Origin: Flavonifractor sp. An112
Lineage (GTDB): Bacteria; Bacillota; Clostridia; Oscillospirales; Oscillospiraceae
Direction: 5' to 3'
DNA length: 64,000 nt
Assembly: GCF_002161085.1 (NCBI RefSeq)
Contig: NZ_NFLU01000004.1
Span: 1 to 64,000 of the forward strand
Under the pieces are notes generated by a model. It searched no databases. It saw only the letters and a list, made by a program, of their open reading frames with translations, and was not told the DNA's origin. The translations under genes and the position numbers were made by a program. Positions 16,075-25,659 of this stretch are shown here, in pieces (within the stretch, counting starts at the first letter, position 1; the number at the start of each line of letters is the position of its first letter).

Positions 16075-16832
16075 GCGCGCTGGAATTCCGTCAGGTGTCC
16101 TATCAGTATCCCTCCGAGGACTTCGATATCATCGACCGGCTGTCCTTTCAGGTGGAGCCGGGGTCCTTCCACTGCGTTCTGGGTGTAAGCGGCTGTGGTA
16201 AAAGTACCATCTTTCGCATGACCAACGGCCTGCTCCAGCCCAAGGGCGGGGAGATCCTGGTGGATGGGCAGCCCATTGGGGGGCGGAAGCGGTATTGTGG
16301 CTATATGCCTCAGAAGGATTTGCTTTTCCCCTGGCGTACCGTGGGGGAGAATGTGGCCCTGCCCCTGGAGATTGCCGGTGGCTTGTCCAAGGCCCAGCGG
16401 CGGCAGAAGGCTCAGGAGGCCCTGGCCGATGTAGGGCTGGAGGGTTGCTGCGACAAGATGCCCCACGAGCTGTCCGGCGGGATGCGGCAGCGGGCTGCCT
16501 TTGCCCGCACCATGCTGACGGGCAGCGACCTGCTGCTGCTGGACGAGCCCTTCTCCGCCCTGGACTTCCTTACCCGCATCTCCATGCAGGAGTGGCTGCT
16601 GGACCAGTGGCAGCGGCACAAAAAGACCATCCTCTTTATCACCCACGACGTGGAGGAGGCGGTGTTCCTCTCCTCCAGCGTGCTGGTAGTGGAATCCACC
16701 CCCATCCATACCCTGACCGAGATCCCGGTGCCCGCCGCTTTTCCCCGGGACCGGTCCTGTCTCAAGAATCCGGAGATGGTGGAATTGAAGGAGCGGCTGA
16801 TCACGCTGCTGAGAAAGCAGGTGAGCGTATGA
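16071..16832 (+). CDS. thiZ: ABC transporter ATP-binding protein (ThiZ-like)
   Basis: 253 aa from GTG at 16071, overlapping the tenA stop and preceded by GGAGG. Walker A GVSGCGKSTIF, Q-loop MPQKDLLFPW, signature LSGGMRQR, Walker B LLLLDEPFSAL and the H-loop THDVEEA are all present. It belongs to the nitrate/taurine/pyrimidine (NitT/TauT) family and energises import with the following permease and binding protein. The substrate is probably a thiamine pyrimidine such as formylaminopyrimidine. Confidence 0.9.
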   Translation: MSALEFRQVSYQYPSEDFDIIDRLSFQVEPGSFHCVLGVSGCGKSTIFRMTNGLLQPKGGEILVDGQPIGGRKRYCGYMPQKDLLFPWRTVGENVALPLEIAGGLSKAQRRQKAQEALADVGLEGCCDKMPHELSGGMRQRAAFARTMLTGSDLLLLDEPFSALDFLTRISMQEWLLDQWQRHKKTILFITHDVEEAVFLSSSVLVVESTPIHTLTEIPVPAAFPRDRSCLKNPEMVELKERLITLLRKQVSV

Positions 16833-17587
16833 AGAAAGCCTGCAAAGCCAATCTGCCCGCCCTCATTTTCCTGCTGGCCCTGCTGATGATTTGGCAGGCG
16901 GGGGCCATGTGTATGAATGCCTCTTACATCCTGCCCACCCCCCTTGAGATCCTCCAGCGGCTGTGGGAGCTGCGGGAGCCCCTCTTCACCGTCCATCTGC
17001 CCGCCACCATGGCGGTGACCGCCATCGGCCTGGCCATTTCCCTGGTGCTGGGGCTGGCCCTGGCGGTGGCCATGGATGCCAGCGGCATGGTGCGGCGGAT
17101 GCTCTATCCCGTGGTGGTAGTGTCCCAGACCATTCCCACCACCGCCATTGCGCCGTTGTTTGTGCTGTGGTTCGGCTACGGCATCTGGAGCAAGGTGCTG
17201 GTGACGGTGCTCATCACCTTTTTCCCCATCACCATTACGGTGTACGACGGTCTGCGTTCGGCCAAGACAGAAATGGCGGAGCTGCTCCAGACCTACGGCG
17301 CTACCCGCCGGGAGATCTTCTGGAAGATCAAGGCCCCCTGCGCGCTGCCCTACTTTTTCTCGGCCATCAAAATGGCGGTGCCCATGAGCATCATCGGTGC
17401 GGCCATCGGCGAGTGGCTGGGGGCTCAGAGCGGTCTGGGCTACTTCTCCCGCCGGATGATGACCCAGCTGGACGGGGCGGGTGTGTTCGCCCCCATTGTA
17501 CTGCTGTCGGCCACCGCCATGATCGCGGTGGGTATTGTGGCCCTGCTGGAACGAAAGTTTGTCCGCTGGAGGGGCGAATCCTCCTAA
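16829..17587 (+). CDS. thiX: ABC transporter permease (ThiX-like)
   Basis: 252 aa, six predicted membrane segments. It starts at ATG 16829, overlapping the ATPase stop by 4 nt. The EAA-type loop EMAELLQTYGATRREIFWKI and the AIGEWLGAQSGLG segment fit the binding-protein-dependent transport (BPD) permease family of NitT/TauT systems. It forms the membrane channel with ThiZ and ThiY. Confidence 0.9.
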   Translation: MKKACKANLPALIFLLALLMIWQAGAMCMNASYILPTPLEILQRLWELREPLFTVHLPATMAVTAIGLAISLVLGLALAVAMDASGMVRRMLYPVVVVSQTIPTTAIAPLFVLWFGYGIWSKVLVTVLITFFPITITVYDGLRSAKTEMAELLQTYGATRREIFWKIKAPCALPYFFSAIKMAVPMSIIGAAIGEWLGAQSGLGYFSRRMMTQLDGAGVFAPIVLLSATAMIAVGIVALLERKFVRWRGESS

Positions 17588-17612
17588 TCACAAAGAGAAA
17601 GGAAAGATGGAT

Positions 17613-18623
17613 ATGAAACGAATTGCAATCCTTGCCCTGGTTGGGGCGCTCCTCCTGGCCGGCTGTTCCACCCCCACCGACGGCGGTCAGGAAACCGGGG
17701 GCCAGGACGACCTGCGGGAAATCAGCGTGGTGCTGGACTGGTATCCCAACGCCCTCCATGCCTTCCTCTATGACGCCATTGAGAAGGGCTACTTCGAGGA
17801 GGAGGGACTGAAGGTCAACATCCAGTTCCCCTCCAACGCCAACGACGCCATTTCCCTGGTGGCCGCCGGCCAGGCGGAGATCGGCCTGTACTACCAGCAG
17901 GACGTAATCATTGCCCGGGCCAATCAGGACGTGCCGGTGAAGTCCATCGGCGCGGTGGTTCAGGGTCCCCTGAATATCGTCCTCTCCCTGAAGGACAAGA
18001 ACATCACCTCCCCGGAGGATCTGGTGGGCAAGACCATCGGCTACGCGGGCACCGAGCTGTCCGAGGCCCTGATCCACTCCATCATGGCCTATGTGGGGGC
18101 TGACTCCAGTGACGTGACCCTCATCGACGTGGGATTTGACCTGATGAGCTCCATGACCACCGGTAATGTGGATGCCACCATCGGCTGCCTGGTCAACCAT
18201 GAGGTGCCCCAGCTGGAGGAGGAGGGGTTCGAGGTCAACTACTTTGATCTGGACGACTACGGCGTGCCCACCTACTATGAGGGTGTGTTCCTGGCCAGCG
18301 ATACTATGATCGAAGAGGAGCCCGAGGTGCTCCAGGGCTTCCTGCGGGCCTGCCAGAAGGGCTTTGAGGATATGCAGGCCGACCCGGACGGTGTGCTCCA
18401 GATCCTGCTGGACAACCAGAATGAGGAGAACTTCCCCCTGTCCAAGACGGTGGAGCAGAAGAGCATGGAAACCCTGCTGCCCATGATGGAGACGGCGGAT
18501 GCCCCCTTCCTGACCCAGAGCGCGGAGTGCTGGCAGGAAAACGTGGATTGGCTGCTCAGCGAGGGCCTGATCGACCAGGCTCCGGCCATGGACGAGCTGT
18601 ATGTGGATCTGCTGAGTGAGTAA
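17613..18623 (+). CDS. thiY: ABC transporter substrate-binding lipoprotein (ThiY-like)
   Basis: 336 aa from the ATG at 17613, which is 7 nt after AAAGGAAA; an in-frame ATG at 17607 is too close to that site. A signal peptide ends in the lipobox LLAGC, so the mature protein is a lipoprotein. The NMT1/THI5-like start VVLDWYPNALHAFLYDAIEKG is typical of ThiY, which binds a formylaminopyrimidine. It is the last gene of the thiamine operon. Confidence 0.92.
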   Translation: MKRIAILALVGALLLAGCSTPTDGGQETGGQDDLREISVVLDWYPNALHAFLYDAIEKGYFEEEGLKVNIQFPSNANDAISLVAAGQAEIGLYYQQDVIIARANQDVPVKSIGAVVQGPLNIVLSLKDKNITSPEDLVGKTIGYAGTELSEALIHSIMAYVGADSSDVTLIDVGFDLMSSMTTGNVDATIGCLVNHEVPQLEEEGFEVNYFDLDDYGVPTYYEGVFLASDTMIEEEPEVLQGFLRACQKGFEDMQADPDGVLQILLDNQNEENFPLSKTVEQKSMETLLPMMETADAPFLTQSAECWQENVDWLLSEGLIDQAPAMDELYVDLLSE

Positions 18624-18624
18624 C

Positions 18625-18667
18625 AAAAAGATCGCCTGCTGCACAAGCAGCAGGCGATCTTTTTGTT
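18625..18667. terminator. bidirectional terminator between thiY and dacA
   Basis: AAAAAGATCGCCTGCTGC (18625-18642) pairs perfectly with its complement (18647-18664) around ACAA. A-runs and T-runs on the flanks allow termination of both convergent genes. Confidence 0.92.
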
Positions 18668-20063
18668 ATCTTCTTCTGCGGCGTCCGCTGTAGTGAGAGC
18701 CGCCGCTATAGGAGTAGCCGCCCCGGCGTCCGCCCCGCCGGCCCCGGAAGAAGAGACGGCGGATGATGAGGTATACGATAAAGACCAGCAGGATCACCAG
18801 AATGATCTTTACCCACAGCTGGGAGAAAAAGCGCTGGATGCGGTCCAGATTGTAGAGCAGGGGATCGGCATCAACGGCAATGCTGGCTACCAGGGGGAGG
18901 GAGCCGTATTCCTTGCCGTTGAAGGTGGCGGTGATGGTGCCCAGCACCTGGCCTTTTTCTACAGGAGCCTCCACGGTATTGGCGTTCAGAGTGTAGTCAT
19001 ACTTGAAATCCTCAGTGGAGATGTCATTGGGCAGCAGTGCGGTGATCTCACCCTGGGGTTCCAGGGTCACATAGTTGGTGCCCTTGCCCAGGGTGACCTC
19101 CACCTCGGGAATATCCCGCTTGGTGGCATCCAGAATGGTCTGGGTGGAGAAGTTATTGAAGCCCCATTCAAACAGCCGGATGGTTTCGGAGAAGTCGGTG
19201 CGGCCCTTGCTGCCGGTGGAGCCCGGCTCCCGCTCGCAGCCCATAACCACCGAGATCAGGCTCCGGTCCTCCTTGGTGGCGGCAGCAGCCAGGCAGTAGC
19301 CCGATTCGTTGGTGTGGCCGGTCTTGATGCCGGTGGCGTAGGAGTAGAGGTAACCGGTCACGTTCCAGTTGGAGATCAGGGCGTTGGTGGAGTGAACGGT
19401 GCGGACCTCAGGATGGATGTTGGTGGCGGGCATATCGTAGCTCTTGGTGGTGACAATGGTACGGAAGGTCTCGCGCTTCATGGCCTCCTGACACATGAGG
19501 AAGACGTCGTAGGCAGAGGTGTAGTGGTTGTCATCGTGGTAGCCGTGGGTGTTGGCGAAATGGGTGTCCGTCATGCCCAGCTCGGCTGCCCGCTGATTCA
19601 TCAGCTCCACAAAGCTGTCCACGTCGCCGGCCACCGCTTCGGCCATCACATTACAGGCCTCGTTGGCGGAGGGGATCAGGGCGGCGTACAGCAGGTCGAT
19701 GATCCGGATCTCCTCACCCTCCTTGATGTCGGCGGTAGAGGCGCCAGCGCCGATGCCGGTGTGGATGCTGGCACTGGCGGTGACGGTCTGGTCCAGGGAG
19801 AGCTTGCCCTCATCCACCGCCTCCAGGGTGAGCAGGCAGGTCATCACCTTGGTGATGGAGGCGGGATACATCTTCTCGTGGGCGTTTTTCTCGTAGAGGA
19901 CCTCATTGGTATTGGGGTCCACCAAAACGGCAGCTTTGGCGTTGACATCCATCTCGTCCAGAATGGCGCTGCCGCTGCTGGCGGAGGCGAAGGCGAAGGT
20001 GGTAAGTAGTCCGGTGATCAGGACCAGGGAAAGAAACAGGGAGAGCAGTCTTGATTTTTTCAT
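18666..20063 (-). CDS. dacA: D-alanyl-D-alanine carboxypeptidase (PBP, S11 family)
   Basis: 465 aa. It trims the peptidoglycan stem peptide in the cell envelope. A signal peptide (about 1-27) precedes the catalytic S11 motifs SITK, SANEACN and KTGHTNESG. A beta-rich C-terminal domain follows, then a membrane anchor near residue 435 and a basic, Gly/Arg-rich tail. The ATG at 20063 has GGAG seven bases upstream. DacA-like PBP5 and DacF/DacB paralogues cannot be separated by sequence reading alone. Confidence 0.92.
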   Translation of the reverse strand: MKKSRLLSLFLSLVLITGLLTTFAFASASSGSAILDEMDVNAKAAVLVDPNTNEVLYEKNAHEKMYPASITKVMTCLLTLEAVDEGKLSLDQTVTASASIHTGIGAGASTADIKEGEEIRIIDLLYAALIPSANEACNVMAEAVAGDVDSFVELMNQRAAELGMTDTHFANTHGYHDDNHYTSAYDVFLMCQEAMKRETFRTIVTTKSYDMPATNIHPEVRTVHSTNALISNWNVTGYLYSYATGIKTGHTNESGYCLAAAATKEDRSLISVVMGCEREPGSTGSKGRTDFSETIRLFEWGFNNFSTQTILDATKRDIPEVEVTLGKGTNYVTLEPQGEITALLPNDISTEDFKYDYTLNANTVEAPVEKGQVLGTITATFNGKEYGSLPLVASIAVDADPLLYNLDRIQRFFSQLWVKIILVILLVFIVYLIIRRLFFRGRRGGRRGGYSYSGGSHYSGRRRRR

Positions 20064-20112
20064 AGGAAACTCCATTTGTGTATGATATAATAAGGTCAAA
20101 GTTTTCTTATCC

Positions 20113-20141
20113 ATTATAGCAAACCCTGGACCTGGAAGCAA
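20113..20141 (-). promoter_or_regulatory. promoter of dacA
   Basis: Minus-strand TTGCTT (20136-20141) and TATAAT (20113-20118) with a 17-nt spacer. Confidence 0.75.
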
Positions 20142-20161
20142 CGGGAAGGCGGTTACAAAAT

Positions 20162-20596
20162 ATGAAGATTTCCAAACTGGAACTAATTTCCCTCCTGTTG
20201 GCCGCCGCCTTTGCGGCTTTTGCGGCGGGCTGGTTTCTGCGGGGCGCTTCCAGCGCCCAACCTGTACGGGTGGAGACAGAGAACTTGCTGGCGCAACCTA
20301 CCGCCGTCACAGTTCCAGTCACCTCTGCCCAGCCGTCAGCTGTCCCGGTAGCGACCGGGACTCCGGCACCGGAAAGTGAGAACCCTGCGGCCTCGCCCTC
20401 CGGCAAAATTAATTTGAACACCGCCACAATGGAGGAATTGATGACACTGCCCGGCATTGGCGAGAAGCGGGCGGCTGCCATCGTCGCCGACCGGGAGGCC
20501 AACGGCCCCTTCCGGGTGCCGGAGGACCTGACCCGTGTAGACGGCATCGGCGAGGGCATTTTAGGCGGACTGATTGATATGGTTACCGTTTCTTAA
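20162..20596 (+). CDS. comEA: ComEA-like helix-hairpin-helix DNA-binding protein
   Basis: 144 aa. An N-terminal hydrophobic segment (about 8-25) anchors it outside the membrane. A Pro/Ser/Thr/Val-rich linker follows, then a ComEA HhH domain INLNTATMEELMTLPGIGEKRAAAI and VDGIGEGILGGL. ComEA binds incoming DNA at the cell surface during competence. No comEC or comFA genes are in the window, so function in uptake is not shown. Confidence 0.9.
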   Translation: MKISKLELISLLLAAAFAAFAAGWFLRGASSAQPVRVETENLLAQPTAVTVPVTSAQPSAVPVATGTPAPESENPAASPSGKINLNTATMEELMTLPGIGEKRAAAIVADREANGPFRVPEDLTRVDGIGEGILGGLIDMVTVS

Positions 20597-20615
20597 TAAA
20601 AAAGGAGGAACTGCC

Positions 20616-21302
20616 TTGAAAATATTGGTTGTGGACGATGAAAAGGTGCTGGTCAAGGGCATCAAGTTCAACCTGGAGAGCGAAGGCTACCAGGTGGAAG
20701 TGGGCTACGACGGGGAAGAGGCGGTGGAGCTGGCCCGGGGAGGCGGCTTCGACCTCATCATCCTGGACCTGATGATGCCCAAAATCGACGGACTTCAGGC
20801 CTGTATGCGGATTCGGGAGTTTTCCAACGTGCCCATCATCATGCTCACCGCCCGCAGCGAGGACACCGACAAGATCATCGGCTTTGAATGTGGGGCGGAT
20901 GACTATATTACCAAGCCTTTCAACATCCTGGAGCTGAAAGCCCGTGTGCGAGCCCTGCTCCGCCGGGCAGGCATGGCTGCCCAGCAGATGGGCGGTGGCC
21001 GCAAGCTGGTCATCGGGCACATTACCCTGGACCCGGATGCCCGGGCGGCCTGGAAGGACGGCAAGAGCGTGGATCTGACTGCCAAGGAGTTTGACCTGAT
21101 GGAGCTGTTGATGCGCAATCCAGGCCGGGTGTACAGCCGGGAGAATCTGCTCAACGTGGTGTGGGGCTATGAGTACGCCGGTGACTACCGGACGGTGGAT
21201 GTGCACGTCCGCCGCCTGCGGGAGAAACTGGAGCTGGACCCTGCCAATCCAACCTACATCCTCACCAAGTGGGGCGTGGGCTATTATTTGAAGAATGGAT
21301 AA
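20616..21302 (+). CDS. OmpR/PhoB-family response regulator
   Basis: 228 aa. It starts at TTG 20616 behind AAAGGAGGAACTGCC. The receiver domain carries the acidic pocket VVDDEKV, the phospho-Asp in LIILDLMMPKIDG, the Thr in MLTAR and the Lys in YITKPFN. A winged-helix DNA-binding domain follows (about 130-228, with GRVYSRENLL and YRTVDVHVRRLREK). It overlaps its histidine kinase by 8 nt. Its architecture is WalR/PhoP-like. The GerMN lipoprotein downstream suggests an envelope role. Confidence 0.93.
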   Translation: MKILVVDDEKVLVKGIKFNLESEGYQVEVGYDGEEAVELARGGGFDLIILDLMMPKIDGLQACMRIREFSNVPIIMLTARSEDTDKIIGFECGADDYITKPFNILELKARVRALLRRAGMAAQQMGGGRKLVIGHITLDPDARAAWKDGKSVDLTAKEFDLMELLMRNPGRVYSRENLLNVVWGYEYAGDYRTVDVHVRRLREKLELDPANPTYILTKWGVGYYLKNG

Positions 21303-22764
21303 TCAGAAGAGAGAAGAGGGGGCCAGACGAGTGCCCTTCTGGCGATCCCTCCGGGTTAAGTACGCCATGACCTATCTGGTCATTGTGGCGGCGGTGGTGG
21401 TACTGCTCAACACCTATCCGGTGATGGTGACCCAGACTCTGGCCTACCAGTCCAAGCAGACCTCCCTGCAGAACCAGGCCTCGGTGCTGGCTTCCGCCCT
21501 GGCTACCGGGCCGGAAGCCCTGACTCAGGAGGGAGCCACCAAGACGGTCAGCCTGCTGCTGGGCAGCCTGGGGGTGACCCGGGTGGTGGTCACCGATCCC
21601 AACGGCTTGGTGCTGTGTGACTTTCAGGAGGGCAGCCAGCGGTCGGATACCGCTGGCCAGTATGCCATGATCTGGGAAATTGTCACGGCTTTGCAGGGCA
21701 ATGATGTGTTCCGATCGGAGTATGAGGACGGGGCGTTGTGCAGCCGGGCGGCGGTTCCGGTGACCTACCGTTCCATGACTCAGGGAGCGGTTTACCTCTA
21801 TGAGTACGACGCTCAGCAGGGGGCCCTGCTCCAGGGCATTCAGAACAACCTGCGGACCATTTCCATTGTGATCTGTGTGGTGACGGCGGCGATGGGCGTG
21901 GTGTTCTCCAAAGCCCTGACCCGGCGGATCGCCCTGCTGCTGCGGGGTATCCATACGGTGCGCCAGGGCGAGTACAGCCACCGGGTTACCGTTAAGGGCG
22001 GGGACGAGCTCAGCCGTCTGGCCGACGAATTCAACGAACTGACCGGGCGGCTCCAGACCACGGAGGAGGTGCGTCGGCGCTTTGTCTCCGACGCCTCCCA
22101 TGAGCTGAAAACACCGCTGGCCTCCATCCGCCTGCTGACCGACTCTATCCTCCAGGCGGATAATATGGACGGCGATACCGCCCGGGAATTTCTCATTGAT
22201 ATTGGGGATGAGGCCGAGCGCCTTACCCGTATTACCGAAAAGCTGCTTACCCTTACCCGTTTGGACACCGCCCATGAGATCCATACTGGGCCGGTGGACG
22301 TCAAGACGGTGGTGGAGCGGGTGGAGCATATGCTCACTCCCCTGGCCCGAGCGGCAGAGGTGGAACTGAAGCTGTCGCTCCAGAGCGGATGTATCATTCG
22401 GGCCACCGAAGACGATCTGTATCAGGTGGCATTTAACCTGATGGAGAACGCCGTGAAATACAACCTGCCCGGCGGCACCGTGACCGTGACCCTGAAGCAG
22501 GAGGAAGATCAGGTGATCCTGCTGGTAGAGGACACCGGCGTGGGTATTCCGGAGGCTGATCTGCCCAAGATTTTTGACCGGTTTTACCGGGTGGACAAGG
22601 CTCGTTCCCGGGCCGCCGGCGGTACCGGCCTTGGCCTGTCCATTGTCCGGGACACGGTGCGCCAGCACGGCGGTACCGTGACCGCCCGGCGGCGGGAGCC
22701 GGAAGGCACCTGCTTTGAAGTGCGATTTTCCTGCTGGACGGAGAAGGGAGGGGAGGAACCGTGA
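21295..22764 (+). CDS. membrane sensor histidine kinase
   Basis: 489 aa. Two membrane segments (about 20-42 and 180-202) flank an extracellular sensor domain. HAMP follows (about 203-255), then the HisKA H-box SDASHELKTPLASIRLL, the N-box NLMENAVKYNLP, and G boxes VEDTGVGIPEADL and GGTGLGLSIV. It is the partner of the overlapping upstream response regulator. It is closest in layout to PhoR/WalK kinases. Confidence 0.93.
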   Translation: MDNQKREEGARRVPFWRSLRVKYAMTYLVIVAAVVVLLNTYPVMVTQTLAYQSKQTSLQNQASVLASALATGPEALTQEGATKTVSLLLGSLGVTRVVVTDPNGLVLCDFQEGSQRSDTAGQYAMIWEIVTALQGNDVFRSEYEDGALCSRAAVPVTYRSMTQGAVYLYEYDAQQGALLQGIQNNLRTISIVICVVTAAMGVVFSKALTRRIALLLRGIHTVRQGEYSHRVTVKGGDELSRLADEFNELTGRLQTTEEVRRRFVSDASHELKTPLASIRLLTDSILQADNMDGDTAREFLIDIGDEAERLTRITEKLLTLTRLDTAHEIHTGPVDVKTVVERVEHMLTPLARAAEVELKLSLQSGCIIRATEDDLYQVAFNLMENAVKYNLPGGTVTVTLKQEEDQVILLVEDTGVGIPEADLPKIFDRFYRVDKARSRAAGGTGLGLSIVRDTVRQHGGTVTARRREPEGTCFEVRFSCWTEKGGEEP

Positions 22765-23684
22765 GCAAGCGAGGCATATCGGTGCTGCTCTGTGCCGTCC
22801 TTTTGACCGCCAGTGGATGTGCTGCCCAGGAGGCCGGATCCGGCAAGCAGGATGGCCAGAGCTATGTGATCTATTACTCTGCCCTGTCCAATGAGGAGGG
22901 AGAATCAGCGGTAGAGGGGGAGCGCCGGGTCCTTTCTCAGGGACAGGAGACCATTCCCGGCCTGATGGAACTGCTGCTGGAGCAGCCCCAGTCGCCGGAG
23001 CTGACCACCCCCTTCCCCAGCGGGCTTCAACTGCTGGACTGGCAGTTGAAGGAGGGAGTACTCCATCTGGACCTGTCCGACCAATATTACAGCCTCTCCG
23101 GGGTCAACCTGACCCTGGCTGACGCCTGCCTGACCCTGACCCTCTGTCAGCTGGAGGAGGTGGACTCCGTCTATGTGACCGTGGAGGGCCATGAACTGCC
23201 CTATCGCTCTATTCAACAGCTGTCTGCGGAAGATATTCTGTTGGCCGGCGGTGCGGATGAGCCCATGTCCTTGGGTGTGGATCTGTGGTATCTGCGGCAG
23301 GGAGGACAGAATTTGGGCGTGGAACGGCGCCAGATCATCAAGGATGTGGACCAGACTGTGGTAGAGGCGGTGCTGTCTGCCTGGGCCGAGGGGCCGGAAG
23401 AGGCAGGACTGAGTCCCTGCCTGCCCCAGGGAAGCCAGATCCTGTCGGCTCAGGTAGAGGACGGCGTTTGTCTGGTGGATCTGTCTCCTGAGTTTATCCA
23501 GGGGCTGCCCGGCAGTGAAACAACGGCGGCCCTGATGGTGTACGCCATGGTCAATACCCTGTGCGAACTGGATGGGGTGGAGGCGGTACAGCTCTACATC
23601 GATGGAGAGCCGGCACCTGCTGTAGGCAGCTTGCCTCTGGACCGGGCCCTGATCCCGGACACCACCCTGGGCACGGAAGGGTAA
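22761..23684 (+). CDS. lipoprotein with two GerMN domains
   Basis: 307 aa, starting at GTG 22761 in the overlap with the kinase. A signal peptide with a lipobox-like ASGCAAQE gives a membrane lipoprotein. Two similar GerMN domains follow: around 65-140 (LLDWQLKEGVLHLDLSDQYYSL, then a TLCQLEEVDSVYVTVEG segment) and 205-290 (VEDGVCLVDLSPEF, NTLCELDGVEAVQLYIDG). GerM-type proteins are linked to spore germination and sporulation. Coupling to a two-component pair suggests envelope sensing. Confidence 0.88.
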   Translation: MSKRGISVLLCAVLLTASGCAAQEAGSGKQDGQSYVIYYSALSNEEGESAVEGERRVLSQGQETIPGLMELLLEQPQSPELTTPFPSGLQLLDWQLKEGVLHLDLSDQYYSLSGVNLTLADACLTLTLCQLEEVDSVYVTVEGHELPYRSIQQLSAEDILLAGGADEPMSLGVDLWYLRQGGQNLGVERRQIIKDVDQTVVEAVLSAWAEGPEEAGLSPCLPQGSQILSAQVEDGVCLVDLSPEFIQGLPGSETTAALMVYAMVNTLCELDGVEAVQLYIDGEPAPAVGSLPLDRALIPDTTLGTEG

Positions 23685-23687
23685 GTA

Positions 23688-23716
23688 TTGACAACCGGCG
23701 TTGCCGGGTGTACCAT
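23688..23716 (+). promoter_or_regulatory. promoter of metY
   Basis: TTGACA (23688-23693) and TACCAT (23711-23716), 17-nt spacer, followed by an 85-nt leader. No SAM riboswitch or T-box signature is seen in the leader. Confidence 0.7.
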
Positions 23717-23801
23717 ACCACATATTATTTGATGCTTCATAGCATTAGTGTGTGATGAGATCCAGCACTGTAACCCACGCAAAGAAAGGAAGAATCAGCC
23801 C

Positions 23802-25085
23802 ATGAGCCAGCACCGTATCAGTACTCAGTGTATCCACGCGGGCTATACCCCCGGCAACGGAGAGCCCCGAAACATCCCCATTGTTCAGTCCACCACCTTC
23901 CGGTATGCCACCGGAGAGCAGATGGGGGCCCTCTTTGATCTGGAGGCCAGCGGTTATTTTTATACCCGGCTGCAAAACCCCACCAATGACCATGTGGCTG
24001 CCAAGATCTGCGCCCTGGAGGGGGGCACTGCGGCTATGCTCACTTCCTCTGGTCAGGCTGCTTCTTTCTATGCCATTTTCAATATCGTCTCCTGCGGAGA
24101 GCACGTGGTTTGCTCCTCCTCCATCTACGGCGGTACCTATAACCTCTTTGCCGTGACCATGAAGCGGATGGGCATTGACTTTACCTTTGTGGACCCGGAC
24201 TGCACCGAGGAGGAGTTGAATGCCGCTTTCCGGCCGGAGACCCGGGCGGTGTTTGGCGAGACCATCGCCAACCCGGCTCTCACCGTGCTGGACATTGAGA
24301 AGTTTGCCAAGGCAGCCCATGCCCACGGTGTGCCTCTCATCATCGACAATACCTTTGCCACCCCGGTGAACTGCCGTCCCTTTGAGTGGGGGGCCGACAT
24401 TGTCACCCACTCCACCACCAAGTACATGGACGGCCACGCCAACGCGGTGGGAGGCGCCATTGTGGACTCCGGTAAGTTTGACTGGACCGCCCACGCCGAT
24501 AAGTTCCCCGGTCTGACCACCCCCGACGAGAGCTATCACGGCATTACTTACACCGAACGTTTTGGTCTGGAGGGGGCCTACATCACCAAGGCCACCGCTC
24601 AGCTCATGCGGGACCTGGGCGCCATTCCCTCTCCCCAGAACTGCTACTATCTGAACATCGGCCTGGAGACTCTGCCTCTGCGGGTGGCAAAGCACTGTGA
24701 GAACGGTCTGGCCGTGGCCAAATTCCTGAAGGACCATCCCAAGGTGGCCTGGGTGCGTTACCCTGGCCTGGAGGGGGACCCCTACTACGAGCGGGCTCAG
24801 AAGTATATGCCTAATGGTACCTGCGGCGTGGTGTCCTTCGGCGTGAAGGGCGGCCGTGAGGCGGCTTCCAAGTTCATGGCAGGTCTGAAGCTGGCCTCCA
24901 TCGCCACCCATGTGGCCGATGCCAAGACCTGCACCCTGCATCCCGCCTCCACCACCCACCGCCAGATGACCGATGAGGAGCTGGCCGCCGCTGGCGTCTC
25001 CCCCGACCTGGTGCGCCTCAGTGTGGGCATCGAGGATATCAACGATATTCTGGAGGACGTGGCCCACGCCCTGGAGCAGGTGTAA
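23802..25085 (+). CDS. metY: O-acetylhomoserine sulfhydrylase
   Basis: 427 aa. This PLP enzyme makes homocysteine from O-acetylhomoserine and sulfide (direct sulfhydrylation). The Cys/Met metabolism PLP-family motifs are clear: STQCIHAGYTPGNGEPRN, the PLP Lys in HSTTKYMDGHANAVGG, and HPASTTHRQM near the end. The length is typical for the longer MetY type rather than MetB/MetC. The ATG at 23802 has GGAAGAA upstream. It lies four bases before a YbaK-type gene. Confidence 0.94.
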   Translation: MSQHRISTQCIHAGYTPGNGEPRNIPIVQSTTFRYATGEQMGALFDLEASGYFYTRLQNPTNDHVAAKICALEGGTAAMLTSSGQAASFYAIFNIVSCGEHVVCSSSIYGGTYNLFAVTMKRMGIDFTFVDPDCTEEELNAAFRPETRAVFGETIANPALTVLDIEKFAKAAHAHGVPLIIDNTFATPVNCRPFEWGADIVTHSTTKYMDGHANAVGGAIVDSGKFDWTAHADKFPGLTTPDESYHGITYTERFGLEGAYITKATAQLMRDLGAIPSPQNCYYLNIGLETLPLRVAKHCENGLAVAKFLKDHPKVAWVRYPGLEGDPYYERAQKYMPNGTCGVVSFGVKGGREAASKFMAGLKLASIATHVADAKTCTLHPASTTHRQMTDEELAAAGVSPDLVRLSVGIEDINDILEDVAHALEQV

Positions 25086-25088
25086 GCC

Positions 25089-25655
25089 ATGGTAGTAGAT
25101 CCCAACGTATACAGCGGTCCGCCCGCGGAGGAGCGCCATCCCAACGAGATGGCGGTGTATGCCTACCTGGACAAGCTGGGTATCTCCTATCAGCGGTGTG
25201 ACCATGACTATGCCAACACCATGGAGGACTGTAAGGCGGTGGAGCAGGTGCTGGGGGCTCCTATCTGCAAGAACCTGCTGCTTACCAACCGAAAGCAGAC
25301 CGACTTTTACCTGTTGATGATGCCGGGGGACAAGCCCTTCAAAACCAAGGACGTCACCGCCCAGTTGGGTTGTGCCAGGCTGTCCTTTGCCACGCCGGAG
25401 CATATGATGGACCTGCTGGGGGCTGCCCCTGGCTCTGCCAGTGCTTTTGAGCTGGTGCACGACAAGGAGGGGAAGGTGCAGCTGGTGATAGACCGGGAGC
25501 TGATGGAAGGGGACTTTATCAGTGGACACCCCTGCTTCTCCACCTCCACCCTCAAGCTGACCCGGTCCGACTTTCTGGACCGCTTTCTGCCGGCGGTGGG
25601 CCACAAGCCCATCCTGGTGGATTTGCCCTGGCCGGAGCCGGAAACAGAAGTATGA
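25089..25655 (+). CDS. YbaK/ProX-type aminoacyl-tRNA deacylase
   Basis: 188 aa. It resembles the ProX prolyl-tRNA editing family that hydrolyses Ala-tRNA(Pro), with HDYANTMEDCKAVEQVLGAPICKNLLL and SGHPCFSTSTLKL-type motifs (FISGHPCFSTST). A conserved Lys-containing strand (LLLTNRKQTDFYLLMM) is present. It acts in the cytoplasm on mischarged tRNA. It follows metY in the same operon. Confidence 0.88.
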   Translation: MVVDPNVYSGPPAEERHPNEMAVYAYLDKLGISYQRCDHDYANTMEDCKAVEQVLGAPICKNLLLTNRKQTDFYLLMMPGDKPFKTKDVTAQLGCARLSFATPEHMMDLLGAAPGSASAFELVHDKEGKVQLVIDRELMEGDFISGHPCFSTSTLKLTRSDFLDRFLPAVGHKPILVDLPWPEPETEV

Positions 25656-25659
25656 TATT